Assembly (NCBI GenBank): GCA_048013815.1
Contig: CM106585.1
Coordinates: 5,518,001 to 5,582,000 of the forward strand
Source: Setoptus koraiensis
Taxonomy: Eukaryota > Arthropoda
Reading direction: 5' to 3'
Length of the DNA stretch: 64,000 nucleotides
The translations under genes and the position numbers were made by a program. This document shows positions 13,638 to 26,692 of the stretch, piece by piece. Position 1 is the first letter of the stretch; each line of letters opens with the position of its first letter. The notes beneath the pieces were generated by a model. The model was given only the letters and a program-made list of their open reading frames with translations. It was not told the origin of the DNA and did not search any database.

Positions 13638-14675
13638 CGTGAATACGTGTATACGGTGCAATAGTTGTGATGACGCAATAGTTGTGCAATAGATGACAAA
13701 CACGCACACGCTGATGATGATGACGATGACGATGATGATGATGATGGTGATGACGGTGATGATGATGGTGATGATGATGATGCTTCCATGCAAATTTAAT
13801 TCGTTTGTCACAGTGTGTGTGTCGCATTTAATCACAACAACAACAACAACAACAGCGACGACGACCACAACAACAGTAACAACGACAGTAACAACGACAA
13901 CAACAGCACCAACTACCGAGCAACAATTTAAAACAACTGAACGTTGTTTTGTTTATTTTGTTCGCTTGCCACAAAAACGGTTGCCAGTGACAGTTGAGTG
14001 TGTCGCAACATGCAAACACGGTGCAACGACGGTGGCCAGAGTAAACTTGTGACTTCCTTGATGGCAAGCGATTGGCGTACGCGCGGCGCGTCTTGGCACT
14101 CTATAATGGCTCGTCTATAATTACCACTACTAGCTCAACAAATACTCATGCTATTACTAGTGCTGCCGATGCTAATGTCACTGTTGCTGCTAATGTGACT
14201 GTTGCTGCGGCTACGCTATTTAGTCGCGACTTTACACTGACTTGTTACTGCCGGGTGCTATATGGTGTCGACTATAGACACTAATGACTAATCAATTTGA
14301 TTGCTTCTTTTGCTGCCGCAAGCTGCTGAGCTGTGTAATTTGTGCTGTGGCACCATTTGCTGTGGCGCAAAAACACAGCCAATTCGTCTGTTGTTGTTGC
14401 TCTATGGCTGTTGCTCGGTTGTTGTTGTTGCTCGGTTGTTGTTGTTGTCTAGTTAGCTGCTGTTGCTCTATGGCTGCTGTTGTTGTTGTTGCTCTATGGC
14501 TGCTGTCGCTGCTGCTCTGTGGCTGCTGTTGCACCGGCACCCCGTGGCTCTGTAAACATGCCCAGTGGTGCCCTCTATTTAACTGTGTCGGTTGTATAAC
14601 GACTGTCACTATGTTCGCGTGGTGTTACGTTCGTTTGTGTCACTTTCTTTTGCTCTCTTTATCTAGCTCGCTATT

Positions 14676-14774
14676 CTCTGGCTCGATACTCTCTGGCTCG
14701 ATACTCGCTGGCTCGATACTCGCTGGCTCGATACTCGCTGGCTCGATACTCTCTGGCTCGATATTATCTGGCTC
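14676..14774. repeat. 15-base CTCTGGCTCGATACT tandem repeat
   Basis: Between six and seven copies of a 15-base unit that alternates ctctg and cgctg starts. Because the unit is a multiple of three, all frames stay open and give repetitive GSILSGSILAG-type peptides, which I do not accept as coding. Confidence 0.9.
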
Positions 14775-16610
14775 TCGCAGTGTGACTGACGCCGTGTGAC
14801 TGTCGCAGAGTGTTTGTCGCCGCCATTACGCTCGTTGGTGGGTGCCAATAAAAGTATCACTATTGTCACTGTTGTCGCTGTTGTCGCTGTTGTCGCTGTT
14901 GTCGCGCCGGGCAAACAACGACTGTTGCAATTGGCCACTATTGCGCTATTTGCTCATCGATGATCGGGCCCACGCCATTGCCACCGATGCCGCTGATGAT
15001 GATGAGCCGGCGCTGATGGTGACGAGCCGGCGCTGATGGTGACGAGCCGAGCCGCTGCCGATGAGCACCTTTTGTTTATCTCTCGCTCGTTGGCTGTTTA
15101 GCTGTTCGCTACTCGTAGGCGAGCGACCAACATACGCCAGATATAATGTTGGCCAGATATATACGCTACAACAGATATAACAGATAATGTTATAACAGAT
15201 AATGTTACGGGGCACACTCCCGTGAGAGATTTGCCCCCGTTGTCGTCGTCTAATATCGGCAGCGGGCACTTAATAATCCGGCACTGACACTATTTAATTT
15301 GAGCCGCTTTCCACCGGGCTGAACTTGACTGCCAACTGCCAACTGCCAGCAACGATAAATAGATCAATTTGTTGACTATTTGATTACTACTGTGCTAACT
15401 ATTGCATACATTTGCATACACTTGCCACTGTATCCATACAACACCGACAACTTGTGCGCCGATACTGCCTGCCTCTCACAATGTCAGCAATGCGCCATTG
15501 CATGCAATGCTCACCTTTGCAACGCGACGCAACGTTATCTATGTGGCCTAATGTCGGCCTAATATACGCTGCTATACGCTGCTACATGATACCGCCGCCG
15601 TCGCCATGATTATGACACACATATACGTATTAGCCGGCCCGTTAGCGGCAAGGCCGGCCCCGTCACACAATGGCAACGGCACTGATATAAACGCACCACG
15701 CAATCTCAATGCTCAGCTCGCTATTCGCTGCTCGCTACATTGCCGGGCCCCTATCTCGGTGTTGCATCTTTATCCAGAGCGGGGCCCCACTCCGGCCCCA
15801 GACGTGCGATACAACGCGCGGCGATACATGGCCGCACACACACACACACACACATAATGCGCATATAGAGCATACATCACACAGTCGACACTAGATCACA
15901 ATCACAAATGACAAAGGCATATATCACACACACACACACATGTTGTCAATAGATGCCAGTCTCGAGAGATGCCGCCTATTTGCCACTCATTGAGTATATT
16001 GCCACCAGCAGCGGCAGCGGCATTGTCGCCGAGCAAGGTCATAGGTGCCCACTTATATTACTTATATCTGCGCGTTGAGCTAGTTTGTTTGTCGTCGCTG
16101 GTCGTCGGACACACTGGCCCCGCACACTGGCCCCGCACACTGGCCGGCCGAGTGGCGTCGCGGGCCCCAAGAATGCCAGCCAGCGGTGCCAGTGGTTGCA
16201 GCGAAACAGCGCCCGCGTGTCACCCTGGCGCCCAGTTGGCCTTGCGTCAAACCTAGCTGCTGCACCTAGCTAAACTAGGTGCCGGCTATTCATCGAGCGG
16301 TCGCATCAGTTGACGGGCCCCCACAACTTTTGCTGCCCACAAGTGTGACTCGCTGCAACTCGCCGGCAACCGGCACTCTGGCCGCTGGACCCTGCGGCGC
16401 GCTGGACACACCGTTCAGAGCGGATATATTGGTGCCGCCGAATCCAATATGCTGCTGGCCTGTTGCAAGCGTAAATCCATTAGCCTAATCACTGGCTACT
16501 GGTTTGTGTAGTGGCTGTGCGAGTACATACAATCAATGATGGGCCAATTAGGATAAGTCCGCCTGTACTCACACAGGCGTGATAATTAGCCGTCACGTCT
16601 TGCAAGTCTT

Positions 16611-16676
16611 CAACACGCCGTTGGCCCAACAACACACCGTTGGGCCAACAACACACCTTTGGCCCAACAACACACT
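16611..16676. repeat. Approximately 20-base GTTGGCCCAACAACACACC repeat
   Basis: Three imperfect copies. Each contains the inverted motif TTGG(G)CCAA, so each unit could form a small hairpin. Confidence 0.8.
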
Positions 16677-18358
16677 GGATTATTCTCGGCCATACCGGAT
16701 GATGCAGACAACGCTGGCAACGCGATTAAGACGCAGAGCTGGGGCCCGTGTCCATGACTTGTAGTAGCACACAGTCAGGCGTAACGAGGGCATTAGCGAG
16801 TGGCAGCCCATAGACAAAATTAAGTCCGACAACACACACACACACACACACACACATAGTCTAGACACATTGGAGAGAGCCATAGTTCACCTCTCTCGCT
16901 CTCTCTCTAATTTCATTTTCGTAACGCTGCCACTGTGTCTAATCTGCATATTCACATGCTGATAACATTATTATCATAGCCTAGCGCATATTGGATATTT
17001 GTATAATTCATTCCTGTATGTGTGTCTCTGTGTGACTCGGTGAGTGAGTGAATGAGTATGTGTATCTCATGCTCCGTATATAATTTGTTTATACATATTG
17101 TTTATACATATATTGACTCTCTTCCACTCATATTAACTCTAATAACAGTATACAACAGTAACATATTGAACAGACTTACAGCAAGCCATGTTTTATGCAT
17201 TAAATTGATTCCTGTCCAGGCTATTCAAAGCCACTGCTCCGTGCTACCACCACTGCTTATAATACCACCGCTTCACGCAATCCTCACGACCACTTCAACT
17301 GCTACCGTTACCTGGCGCTCTCTGGCCTCAAATCTAGGTTAAATCTAGACACGCCAACAGCCAACACAATGTACACAGCGATACTAAAGTATCTCGCTAG
17401 CACTATTTGTATCTGGTAGTGGTAGTGGCAACAATATTAACATTTTTATCCGCAAGTTTTGCACCTGTTATTGACATGCTCACTGGTCACGAAAGGGTAC
17501 ACACTTATAATTCATTTAGTGTTTTTGTTGTTCGAATGGATAATTCACTTTGACATTGTGCGCTACCCTCACATATTTGGCAACATTTTCTTAACAAGTT
17601 GCCAAAAGTTGAAGTTGATTCTTTGCAAACATCAAGTTAAATTCAACAAAGGGCCCACAACCTTACCTGGTCAGTCTAAATGAGTAGTCGAGTTGCACTT
17701 GTCACTGACCACCAGCCACTGGCCCAATTGACATCACGCTTACACAAACTCACGTCGTCTCATATTAAATATCATATCACATAATGGATGGCGCCTAATT
17801 GATTATAGCGATAAGATCAGCAGCAGATGTCCCTCTGTTGCCCGCTAGGTATCATATAGCGGCATCTCGCCGGACAATACAATACAATAGGATAGAGACA
17901 CCGGTGCGCGAATAAAGCTGTGCCAGCTACGACCATTACGTAACACGATCAAAGTAACCCAATAGTCAATTGAGGGCCCACGTTCGACATGTTTGAGGCG
18001 CTGGACGAACGTTCATAACACAGCTACTACTAATGTGATAAAGGTTGTAGTAGTGAAGTGTGGTATGGCATTAGCTGATTACAAGTGCTAATATCGATGT
18101 TTGATCTTTTTTTCTCATCTAACTCAACCATTCCACTTCACTCTACTTGTAGTAGACTGATCACTGCGCTAGAAACACAACTATGGCTAACACAAATTGC
18201 CACAAATAATGAAAACCAATAACGTCTGAGACAACAATGTGATTGAATTTGGCGAAAATGAACAGTTAAATTTAGCGCAAATTTTATTGCGAGTATATAA
18301 CACAGAGACAATCAATGAAGGCAACTGACAATTATAAGAGGGGCAGTATAAAATAGTA

Positions 18359-20008
18359 TCAACCCCAGTCCTCGTCTTCTTGGGCTTGGGCTTGACCGCC
18401 ATCGAAGCCTGCTCCGGAATCACTTGCGAAAACTGGAGATGCGTCCTGGAAAAAGTCTGGAATTTCTTGTTGAGAATGTTTTAAGGCAGCGATAAGTTCA
18501 CCAACTAATTTGGTGTCACGATCTGGATCATAAAAGCTTATGGCACGTCCAGTATTACCAATTCTTCCCGTTCGACCAATACGATGAACATATTCATCTA
18601 GCTCGTTTGGTAAGTCGTAGTTTATAACAACGGAGACTTTTGGCAAATCAAGTCCACGTTCACCAACAGGACTGGACACAAGACAACGCTTGGTGCCCCG
18701 TTTGAATTCGCGTAGAGCTTGTTCGCGTTGCGATTGCAAACGGTCGCCATGAATACTGGTACACTCAATACCTTGCATTGTCAAAAATCCTGAAATAACG
18801 TCGGCAGTTGCTTTAGTGGAAGTAAATACAATTACTTTGTCTTCAGCTGACATGGTTGTTAGAATTCGTTTCAGTTCTCGCTTCTTCTCCGGACGTGTAA
18901 CCTGAACAAATTCCTGTTTGACATCTTCGTTAGCCGCTCCAACTAGACCAACGGTGATGTAAACGTAGTCTCGCTTCATAAACTCTTCAGCAATTCTTTT
19001 GGCCGATTCCTTGAATGTAGCAGAAAAGAACATTGTTTGGCGTTGGTCGACGGGTGGCATGGTTGGATGAGTGAAGAAGGCTCTCATTTCTCCAACAAAA
19101 CCATCATCAATTAGGCGGTCACCCTCGTCAAGAATAATATACTTTAGTTTGCTCATACTAATAAGATTTCTGTTGATGAAATCCTTCAATCGGCCAGGTG
19201 TAGCGACCAGGATGTTGGCTCCGCGCGACAATTGAGCTCGGCAGTATCCAGTTTGAGTGCCCCCGTATATGCATTGCACCGAGACCACTGAGCCCTCGGC
19301 CAGTTTCAATGCTTCGACGTGTGTCTGTTTAGCCAGCTCACGGGTGGGTGCCATGACTATGCACGATGGCTCTTGTAGTTCTTTGCCGTACAGCGACGGC
19401 AAATCCGGATCGTTGATGAGTGTCTGCAGGACGGGCAGAAGGAAGGCAGCAGTTTTTCCTGATCCTGTTTGGGCGCAACCGACGAGATCCTTGCCCGCTG
19501 CAAGAGTTGGAATGGTATACTTCTGGATGGGCGTCATTTTGGTGTAGCCGGCCTTGTTGATGGTGCTCAACAGTAATTCGCTTGTGATGAGATCCGAGAA
19601 ATTGCTGATTGGCTTAATGTCGGCCCCGTGTACGTTGACCTCAATGCGATCGTACCGATCAAAATTGATGCCGCTGGAAATTTTGAGCTCTGCCTCGGCC
19701 TCCAGATTGACTTCTTCCGGTCTGTAGGCCTCCCTGGGCGGTCCCTCGCCGTCGGCGCCTCCGCCACGGTTTTCGCCACCGCCGAAGCCTCCACCGCTGT
19801 CGCCTCCGCCGAAGCCTCCGCCGTTGTTGCCGCCTCCGCCGAAGCCTCCACCGTTGTCGCCTCCGCCGAAGCCGCCGCGGCCTCCTCCTCCTTCGCCGCG
19901 AGGTGGACGACGGTCGCCGCGGTCCGACGACCTGTATTCAGTTTTCGGGGGCTCGTCGGCCCAGCCGCCACCGGCGCCAGTGTCGCCCCAACCATTGTCG
20001 TCTGCCAT
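18359..20008 (-). CDS. vas: Vasa-like DEAD-box RNA helicase with DEGD motif II
   Basis: ATP-dependent RNA helicase of 549 residues, intronless. Residues 1-115 are a Gly-rich FGGG/RGG-type tail with Trp residues typical of Vasa N-termini. The core follows: aromatic FDRYD before the Q motif, Q motif near 158-163, motif I AQTGSGKT 179-186, Ia PTRELA, Ib TPGRL, motif II DEGD 294-297, motif III SAT 329-331, motif V GERGLD 449-454, motif VI HRIGRTGR 475-482, and an acidic end with a near-terminal Trp (DEDWG), a Vasa signature that separates it from DDX3/PL10. Motif II has Gly where the family has Ala, and motif V has GERGLD where AARGLD is usual; the ATP-binding Lys185, Asp294 and Glu295 are retained. 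An AATAAA lies at 18283-18288. Its 5' region is an inverted copy of the actin 5' region at 23.2-23.6 kb. Vasa proteins act in germline RNP granules; germline use here is inferred. Confidence 0.85.
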   Translation of the reverse strand: MADDNGWGDTGAGGGWADEPPKTEYRSSDRGDRRPPRGEGGGGRGGFGGGDNGGGFGGGGNNGGGFGGGDSGGGFGGGENRGGGADGEGPPREAYRPEEVNLEAEAELKISSGINFDRYDRIEVNVHGADIKPISNFSDLITSELLLSTINKAGYTKMTPIQKYTIPTLAAGKDLVGCAQTGSGKTAAFLLPVLQTLINDPDLPSLYGKELQEPSCIVMAPTRELAKQTHVEALKLAEGSVVSVQCIYGGTQTGYCRAQLSRGANILVATPGRLKDFINRNLISMSKLKYIILDEGDRLIDDGFVGEMRAFFTHPTMPPVDQRQTMFFSATFKESAKRIAEEFMKRDYVYITVGLVGAANEDVKQEFVQVTRPEKKRELKRILTTMSAEDKVIVFTSTKATADVISGFLTMQGIECTSIHGDRLQSQREQALREFKRGTKRCLVSSPVGERGLDLPKVSVVINYDLPNELDEYVHRIGRTGRIGNTGRAISFYDPDRDTKLVGELIAALKHSQQEIPDFFQDASPVFASDSGAGFDGGQAQAQEDEDWG

Positions 20009-20345
20009 TTCGACTGTTTTCGAATTTAATTATGTGTGTATGTATGTATAAATGCGTATCTGTATAGATGTGTGTATTGACTGCTAGGTGTTTGATATGT
20101 TTGAGATAATATTTGATAATATTTCAAATTGGCGTTTTGTTGAATGTTCACAATCAAACTCGTTGGGAGATGGATATTATATAACAATAATAATTGATAA
20201 TTGTTGAGGTTCTGTGTTGAGGTTTGTTAGTTCAATCTAAATACTAATGCTATTTCTCAGCGGTGGTGATGGCCGAATTGTTCGGCACAACTAGCCTAGC
20301 TGAACTAGGGCTTGTGCGTGCGTGTGTGTGTGTGTGTGCAAAGAC
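20009..20345 (-). promoter_or_regulatory. Promoter and leader of the vasa-like gene, inverted copy of actin 5' region
   Basis: Read on the minus strand, this segment aligns almost throughout with 23208-23556 on the plus strand. Shared blocks include a CA run, acaagccctagt, attcggccatca, a tatataatatc TATA-like block, the identical acgagtttgattgtgaaca, ccaatttgaaatatta and cataattaaattc directly before the start codon. The similarity runs into the first codons (both start ATGGCAGAYGAC). The TATA-like block lies about 175 bases before the ATG. Confidence 0.75.
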
Positions 20346-20907
20346 GATTGTTGTTGCGACAATTACGTGCAATTACACAATTTGGCCCTCTGCGCATGGT
20401 CGCCAAGACTCCAACCGCCACCGGCCGTAGCGTAAACAGTGCATTTTTTCAAATTGCGCGCCAACTTGCGATAGAAACTTGTTGTTGGGCACATGTAGCG
20501 TGTGTGTAGCTCGTGCACCAACCGAAGCTTGTTATTGCTAACTACTGTTGCTGCTGTTGCGCGCTTGTTGTGCGCCCTGCTGGAGCCGTTCGTGTGCGTT
20601 ACGCATTCGGCATGCAACACTGGTCTGCTGCGCCAACCCTTGCACCAGTTGCTCTCGTTGACAACTCGACTTTTGTTGGCCAGATGGCGCTCGCAATCAT
20701 TCTCAATTTCGACCTCTAATCAGCGCCCCGACACTCGCGCTCTCTCTCTCACCCACGCGCACCAACTAATCGTAACGGTAATCGAGCTCGTTGCTAGTCG
20801 TTGCCAGTTTGCACTGTACACTTTTTGTCTTTGATGGCGATGCTGTAACTGCAACTGTATCGCCATCAGACTTTATTATCATCACAGTGAGAGTGTCACT
20901 AGCGATG

Positions 20908-21210
20908 AGCAGCGACAAATACTTTCAAAAAACTCATTCATTCACTAGCAGACAAACATATCCGCCGCGGCTATATATACCACGGTACAGCGCAGCGAAT
21001 GAGAGCACACTATGCCCGTATTGCATATCGCGCACCTAGCCACACATTCGCAGCGAATATTTGGCCCCAAGCCAATGGGACACACACACACACATCAAAC
21101 AAGCGATGTGATAAAGCTGGCCTGACACACAAACGAATCCATGGCCATTTTTGGCTCTCTGTATCTCTCATAGAGCAGCAGTGATACTGTCTTGACGCGA
21201 CAAGCGCGCT
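20908..21210. repeat. Left inner arm of the vasa-actin inverted repeat
   Basis: Matches the reverse complement of 21405-21735 in order: gcgacaaatactt, a gcggctatat block, aatgagagcac, gcgtattgc/gtatcgcgc, the block tttggccccaagcca, and ccatttttggctctct. Similarity is imperfect, with small insertions, as expected for an old inverted duplication. Confidence 0.65.
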
Positions 21211-21404
21211 CGCTTGCCACCGTTGTACAGTACAGTGCACACACACACACACATACGCTCATATGCATCTTTTCGCCGTCGAGTCATCGATATGCGCTTT
21301 TGGTCCACTGCACTATATACAGACATGTGTATAAAAGTCTCTAAAAAATCAATGACTCAACGGCGACCACATACTCACTAGTCTGCATGATATAGAGCAG
21401 CGGC

Positions 21405-21735
21405 GGGGCAACAACAGCTCGCCGCCAAGACGGTGAAATGGAGAGAGAGAGAGAGAGAGCCAAAAATGGTTATGGATTTATCCGTCGGGCCGGCTTGTTC
21501 GCGTTTAATGTGCGTTGTTGGCTTGGGGCCAACTGTGTTCGCTTGGGGCAACTGTGTTCGCTGCGAGCGTCTAGGCGCGCGATACGCAATACGCGCGAAT
21601 GAGGATGCCGGGGTGCTCTCATTTGCGCCACTCTGCGCTGGATATAGCCGCAATGGATATAGCCGCAATGGATATAGCCGCAATGGATATGTGAATGGAT
21701 GAGGAAGACAAGGTATTTGCAAGTATTTGTCGCTC
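21405..21735. repeat. Right inner arm of the vasa-actin inverted repeat
   Basis: Inverted partner of 20908-21210. This arm also holds a GA microsatellite (21438-21459) and three direct copies of a 15-base gatatagccgcaatg unit (about 21640-21690), which expand a single gcggctatat block in the left arm. Confidence 0.65.
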
Positions 21736-22188
21736 GCCCAGCGAGAGCGCAGGAACACACATAAATATATTCATCTATCGAGAAAGAACAAAAGTTGTTG
21801 CGGACTAGATTGTCACACTGCAACACATTACTTTCATGGATTCAGTACGCTATTCTACATTATACCATTATATATCAATGCAAGTGCACACGCACACATA
21901 GAGTCTCTATGGTGGAGATGCCTGTGTGGGGGATCTTCATAGAAAGAGAGGGGTAGCCATTCAGGGTGAGGCCGCCATTTTGCGCTGTTGGCGGCTCTCA
22001 GTTTGAGTGGTGCGCATGCCCAGAGTCTTGAGCTTCAAATAAGACTTGTTGTCTCTTGGCTCTCGCCGTACCATTCGCCATCGACATCGCAGCCAAACTG
22101 CAGCGGCGGCGGCGACGACGACGACGACGGCGCTGCCAGCCGAGGACGAATCGGCTTGTGCGTGCGTGTTCAATAACTGCCGTCGTCG

Positions 22189-22189
<1 letters not shown>

Positions 22190-22233
<44 letters not shown>
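22190..22233. repeat. (CA)n microsatellite, about 22 units
   Basis: Longest perfect dinucleotide run in the window, directly before the terminal-inverted-repeat element. Confidence 0.95.
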
Positions 22234-22234
<1 letters not shown>

Positions 22235-22245
22235 TGCTGAGCAAT

Positions 22246-22529
22246 GCCTATAGGGTGGTGCGATCGAGTGGTTTTAATCTCTTCAAAATGAACCGTTTTG
22301 GCCATGAGCGTTCCGCAGTGCATTCGCCAAACACACAACGGATGTTACGCAAGCACAGATCGTGTGGGAGCGCACAATGGGCATTACGACACTCGAATGA
22401 GTTGGCCACAGGCTGAAGCGCTGTTTGGGGGTGCCCTCTGCGAGCACACTGCACACTTGCACAGTCTGTGCCACTGCGCTGCACAGCGGCACAGCGTCCA
22501 GGAGCAGTTGGTCGCACCACCCTATAGGC
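22246..22529. mobile_element. Candidate MITE with 18-base perfect terminal inverted repeats
   Basis: The ends gcctatagggtggtgcga (22246-22263) and tcgcaccaccctataggc (22512-22529) are perfect inverted repeats around 248 bases with no transposase frame. The bases next to the GGGTGG ends are TATA on both sides, compatible with a TA or TATA target duplication as in Tc1/mariner-like non-autonomous elements. I see no second copy in the window, so family assignment is tentative. Confidence 0.5.
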
Positions 22530-23207
22530 CTGTTCGAAATTCGAATTGTGCTGCTGTCAGCGCTGTACTGGTGGCAGCGATGGTGAACTAAAGCCACAGC
22601 GAACCAACTAACGAACGACTAAATGATTCGAACGCAGCGAGTGAGCCATCGAACGAGAGAACTAACGAACATTCGCAATGTGCTTGTGTAAGTGTGTGTG
22701 TGTGTGTGTGTGTGTCGAATTTTGGACAAAACAGCAACCATGATGCAAAAGCGTGTGCATGTGTTCCTTTGCGCGTTCGTCATCTCCAGCAGCCTTTTGG
22801 GTGCGCCTGTGTGCGTGTGTGTGTGTGCGCTGTCAGACTTGCTGCACCGGCTGCACCGCAGCCGTCAGTGTTGCGTTTGCCGGCTCACATTGACACACTA
22901 ATGGACACACACACACACACACATGCACACAATCTCAGAAAATCTCTCCATTTGGAAAAAGGCTAGCGCACACAAGCACACACTCGCAGCGAGTCGAGGC
23001 GGCGATGTCCATGAGATGGGGGTAGGCACTCACACACTCACTGTAGCACATATGACTGTGATGATGACGATGATCGAGATGATGATCCTCATCATCTCCT
23101 ATGCACTGTATGCACATAAAATGAGCGGGGGGGAAGGCACCGCTCGCTAGCAGCACAACTTCACGGTGACCCGCCCCTCGCTCGCCCCCATATTCTTGTG
23201 CGGCACA

Positions 23208-24790
<1,583 letters not shown>

Positions 24791-25370
24791 TCTATCACTC
24801 TTATCATGTATGGCATTATATACGCTTCAATATTACATCATTTACTATGTCGTATCTTATACGTATTGAGAGTGGCAACCCTGATGGCCCCCAAGAAAGC
24901 TCTAGTGGAATGCTGACCAATTCTACTGTCAGCCGAAGGATCGGGCTTCAAAGTCTTACACATGTATTTGCATGAAAGCAAGCAATGATGAAAGGTTAAA
25001 TAAAGTTCTACACACATCTCGAATCTTGAAACAAATTACAAAAATTTTCCATGTGTCACCACTATTTCTCACGTGTCGGCATCTGATGAAACTTGTTCAT
25101 TTCGGGTACTACCGCTGTTCTATCTACATAACTGAAATTGAACCGCGGCTAGATTCAATAAGAAGTCACTCCTGAGGTAATATGAAGCAAATGAGAAAGA
25201 AGTTGACGAAGCACATTAAATTTTTCAAATTACGATCGAAATAAAGCGTGACTAATATCGTGACATTTCTCCTCTTTAGAATTTAAAAGATCTACGTTCG
25301 TGGCCTCACTAAGATCTAATAACTGTCACAAACGTCAGACAACTAGTTTTAATTTAAGATAATAGGTATC
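24791..25370. other. Actin 3' region and convergent spacer to RPL19
   Basis: Holds the actin 3' untranslated region up to the AATAAA at 24999-25004 and about 370 bases of spacer with no coding signal. The actin and RPL19 genes are tail to tail; the RPL19 signal is at 25371-25376 on the minus strand. Confidence 0.6.
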
Positions 25371-25392
25371 TTTATTTTTTAATCAAACAACT

Positions 25393-26692
25393 CTATCGTT
25401 TATCTGGCTTTGATTTGGTTTTTTTCTGGGGTTGTTCTTTAGTTGGTTTACCTTGAGGTTTAGGAGCGTCTTGCTTAGATTGAGGAGCTGCCGCCTTAGC
25501 TGGGGCCTTAGTTGCCGGCTTGGCGTCGGAAGCATCTTTTTTGCCTTGGGTCTTAACTGGTGCTTTTGTCTCAGTGGCCTTAGGTGGAACCTTCGCAGTA
25601 GGTGCTTTGGCTGGAGCTTTAGCAGCAGCTTTGGGTGCTTCTTTAGCCACTGGTGCTGATTTAGCATCGCCACCTTTAGAATCAGCTACAGGGGCCTTCT
25701 TTGCGGCTGGCTTAGCTGGAACAGCTTTAGCTGGTGCTGCCGCTTGTTGCTTTGGTGCAGCCTTCTTATCGGCGGCCCTCTTAGCTGGCTCTGCAGTCTT
25801 TGCCTGAGTTTTACCAACAGCTGCTTTGCCGGCTTGTGCAGGTTTTGATGGAGCAGCAGCCTGCTTGGCTTGAGCTTTGGCCGCTGCCTTAGCTTGAGCC
25901 GCTTGCAATTGGGCTTGTCTAGCATCCTGTGCGGCGTACGCGGCCAACAAGGCAGCTTTCTTGGAGGCAATACGCTCTTCGCGACGGCGTCTAGCTTCAC
26001 GTGCTTTCTGGCGACGAGCCTCAGCCTGATCCAATTGGATCTTGGCCCTGATCTTCTCAGACTTCCTCTTGTGAATGAACTCCATCAACACACGTTTATT
26101 CTTGAAAACGTTACCCTTTGCCTTCATGTAAAGATCATGGTACAGATGCTTGTCAATTTTCTTACTAGATCTGTACTTCTTCAACAGTCTGCGCAACACA
26201 CGCTGTCTTCTCATCCAAAGAACCTTGACAGGCATACGAGCATTAGCGGTACCTTTCCTTTTACCAGGACCAGAATGTCTACCTTTCCTTCTTGCTTCGG
26301 CACGCTCGCGGACACGTGCTCGGGAATGCACCGCTACTGGTTTTCCGATGATCAAACCATCCTTGATCAATTTACGTACATGCTGACGTGAGTTGGCGTT
26401 AGCAATCTCATTTGTTTCATTTGGATCCAGCCAGATTTTGTTTTTACCACACTTTAATATGACTGACGCCAGGCGCTTTTGGAGCCTAAGTGAACTGTTA
26501 TTTGGAAATGTTTTGAAAGAACGAGGATGAAATTTTAGTAACTGAGATCGTTGGACATGTTCATCCTGATTTTTTGCATTGGCTTCGAGTTCACATTATA
26601 CCCAACACCATTTAAAGAACAAACCATGATGTCTGAGAGGGTATCCTGGGTGAATATCTGTACATCAGTGACTGAAATATTACTTACCTCAT
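25393..26692 (-). CDS. RpL19: 60S ribosomal protein L19 (eL19) with long Ala/Lys/Pro tail
   Basis: Component of the large ribosomal subunit. Exon 1 is only five coding bases (26688-26692, ATGAG then GTAAGT); the intron is 26486-26687 (202 bases) ending CACTTAG; exon 2 is 26485-25393. The splice gives [10 protein letters not shown] and then the conserved core: [19 protein letters not shown], the IKDGLI segment, [49 protein letters not shown]. The family is normally about 190-200 residues; this protein is 365. The extra ~170 residues are Ala, Lys, Pro and Gln, like a histone H1 tail. Starting at the internal ATG at 26370 would lose the first ~40 conserved residues. AATAAA at 25371-25376. Confidence 0.95.

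Larger units (their letters stand above)
12921..18358. other. Gene-free, tandem-repeat-rich intergenic region
   Basis: I find no supported gene. The region contains AATATCTTGCGAATTTCTGG-like repeats (about 13085-13235), GATGAT runs (13713-13785), CAA/ACA runs (13836-13915), GTTGTC repeats (14855-14905), an approximately 19-base direct repeat of gccggcgctgatggtgac (about 15008-15048), CA runs (15836-15856, 15925-15940, 16829-16857) and the blocks listed separately. From about 17340 onward the sequence is less repetitive but still without coding signal. Confidence 0.6.

Noticed and set aside
14284-14799. Plus-strand 171-codon frame
   Set aside because: Generated by TTG/CTG runs and the 15-base tandem repeat; no conserved sequence.
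22692-22966. Cys/Val-rich open frames over the GT/CA runs at 22.7-22.9 kb
   Set aside because: Products of dinucleotide repeats only.
26486-26687. snoRNA in the RPL19 intron
   Set aside because: An 8-base stem (aggatgaa/ttcatcct) and box-like UGAUG and CUGA words are present, but no proper C and D box arrangement with a terminal stem.
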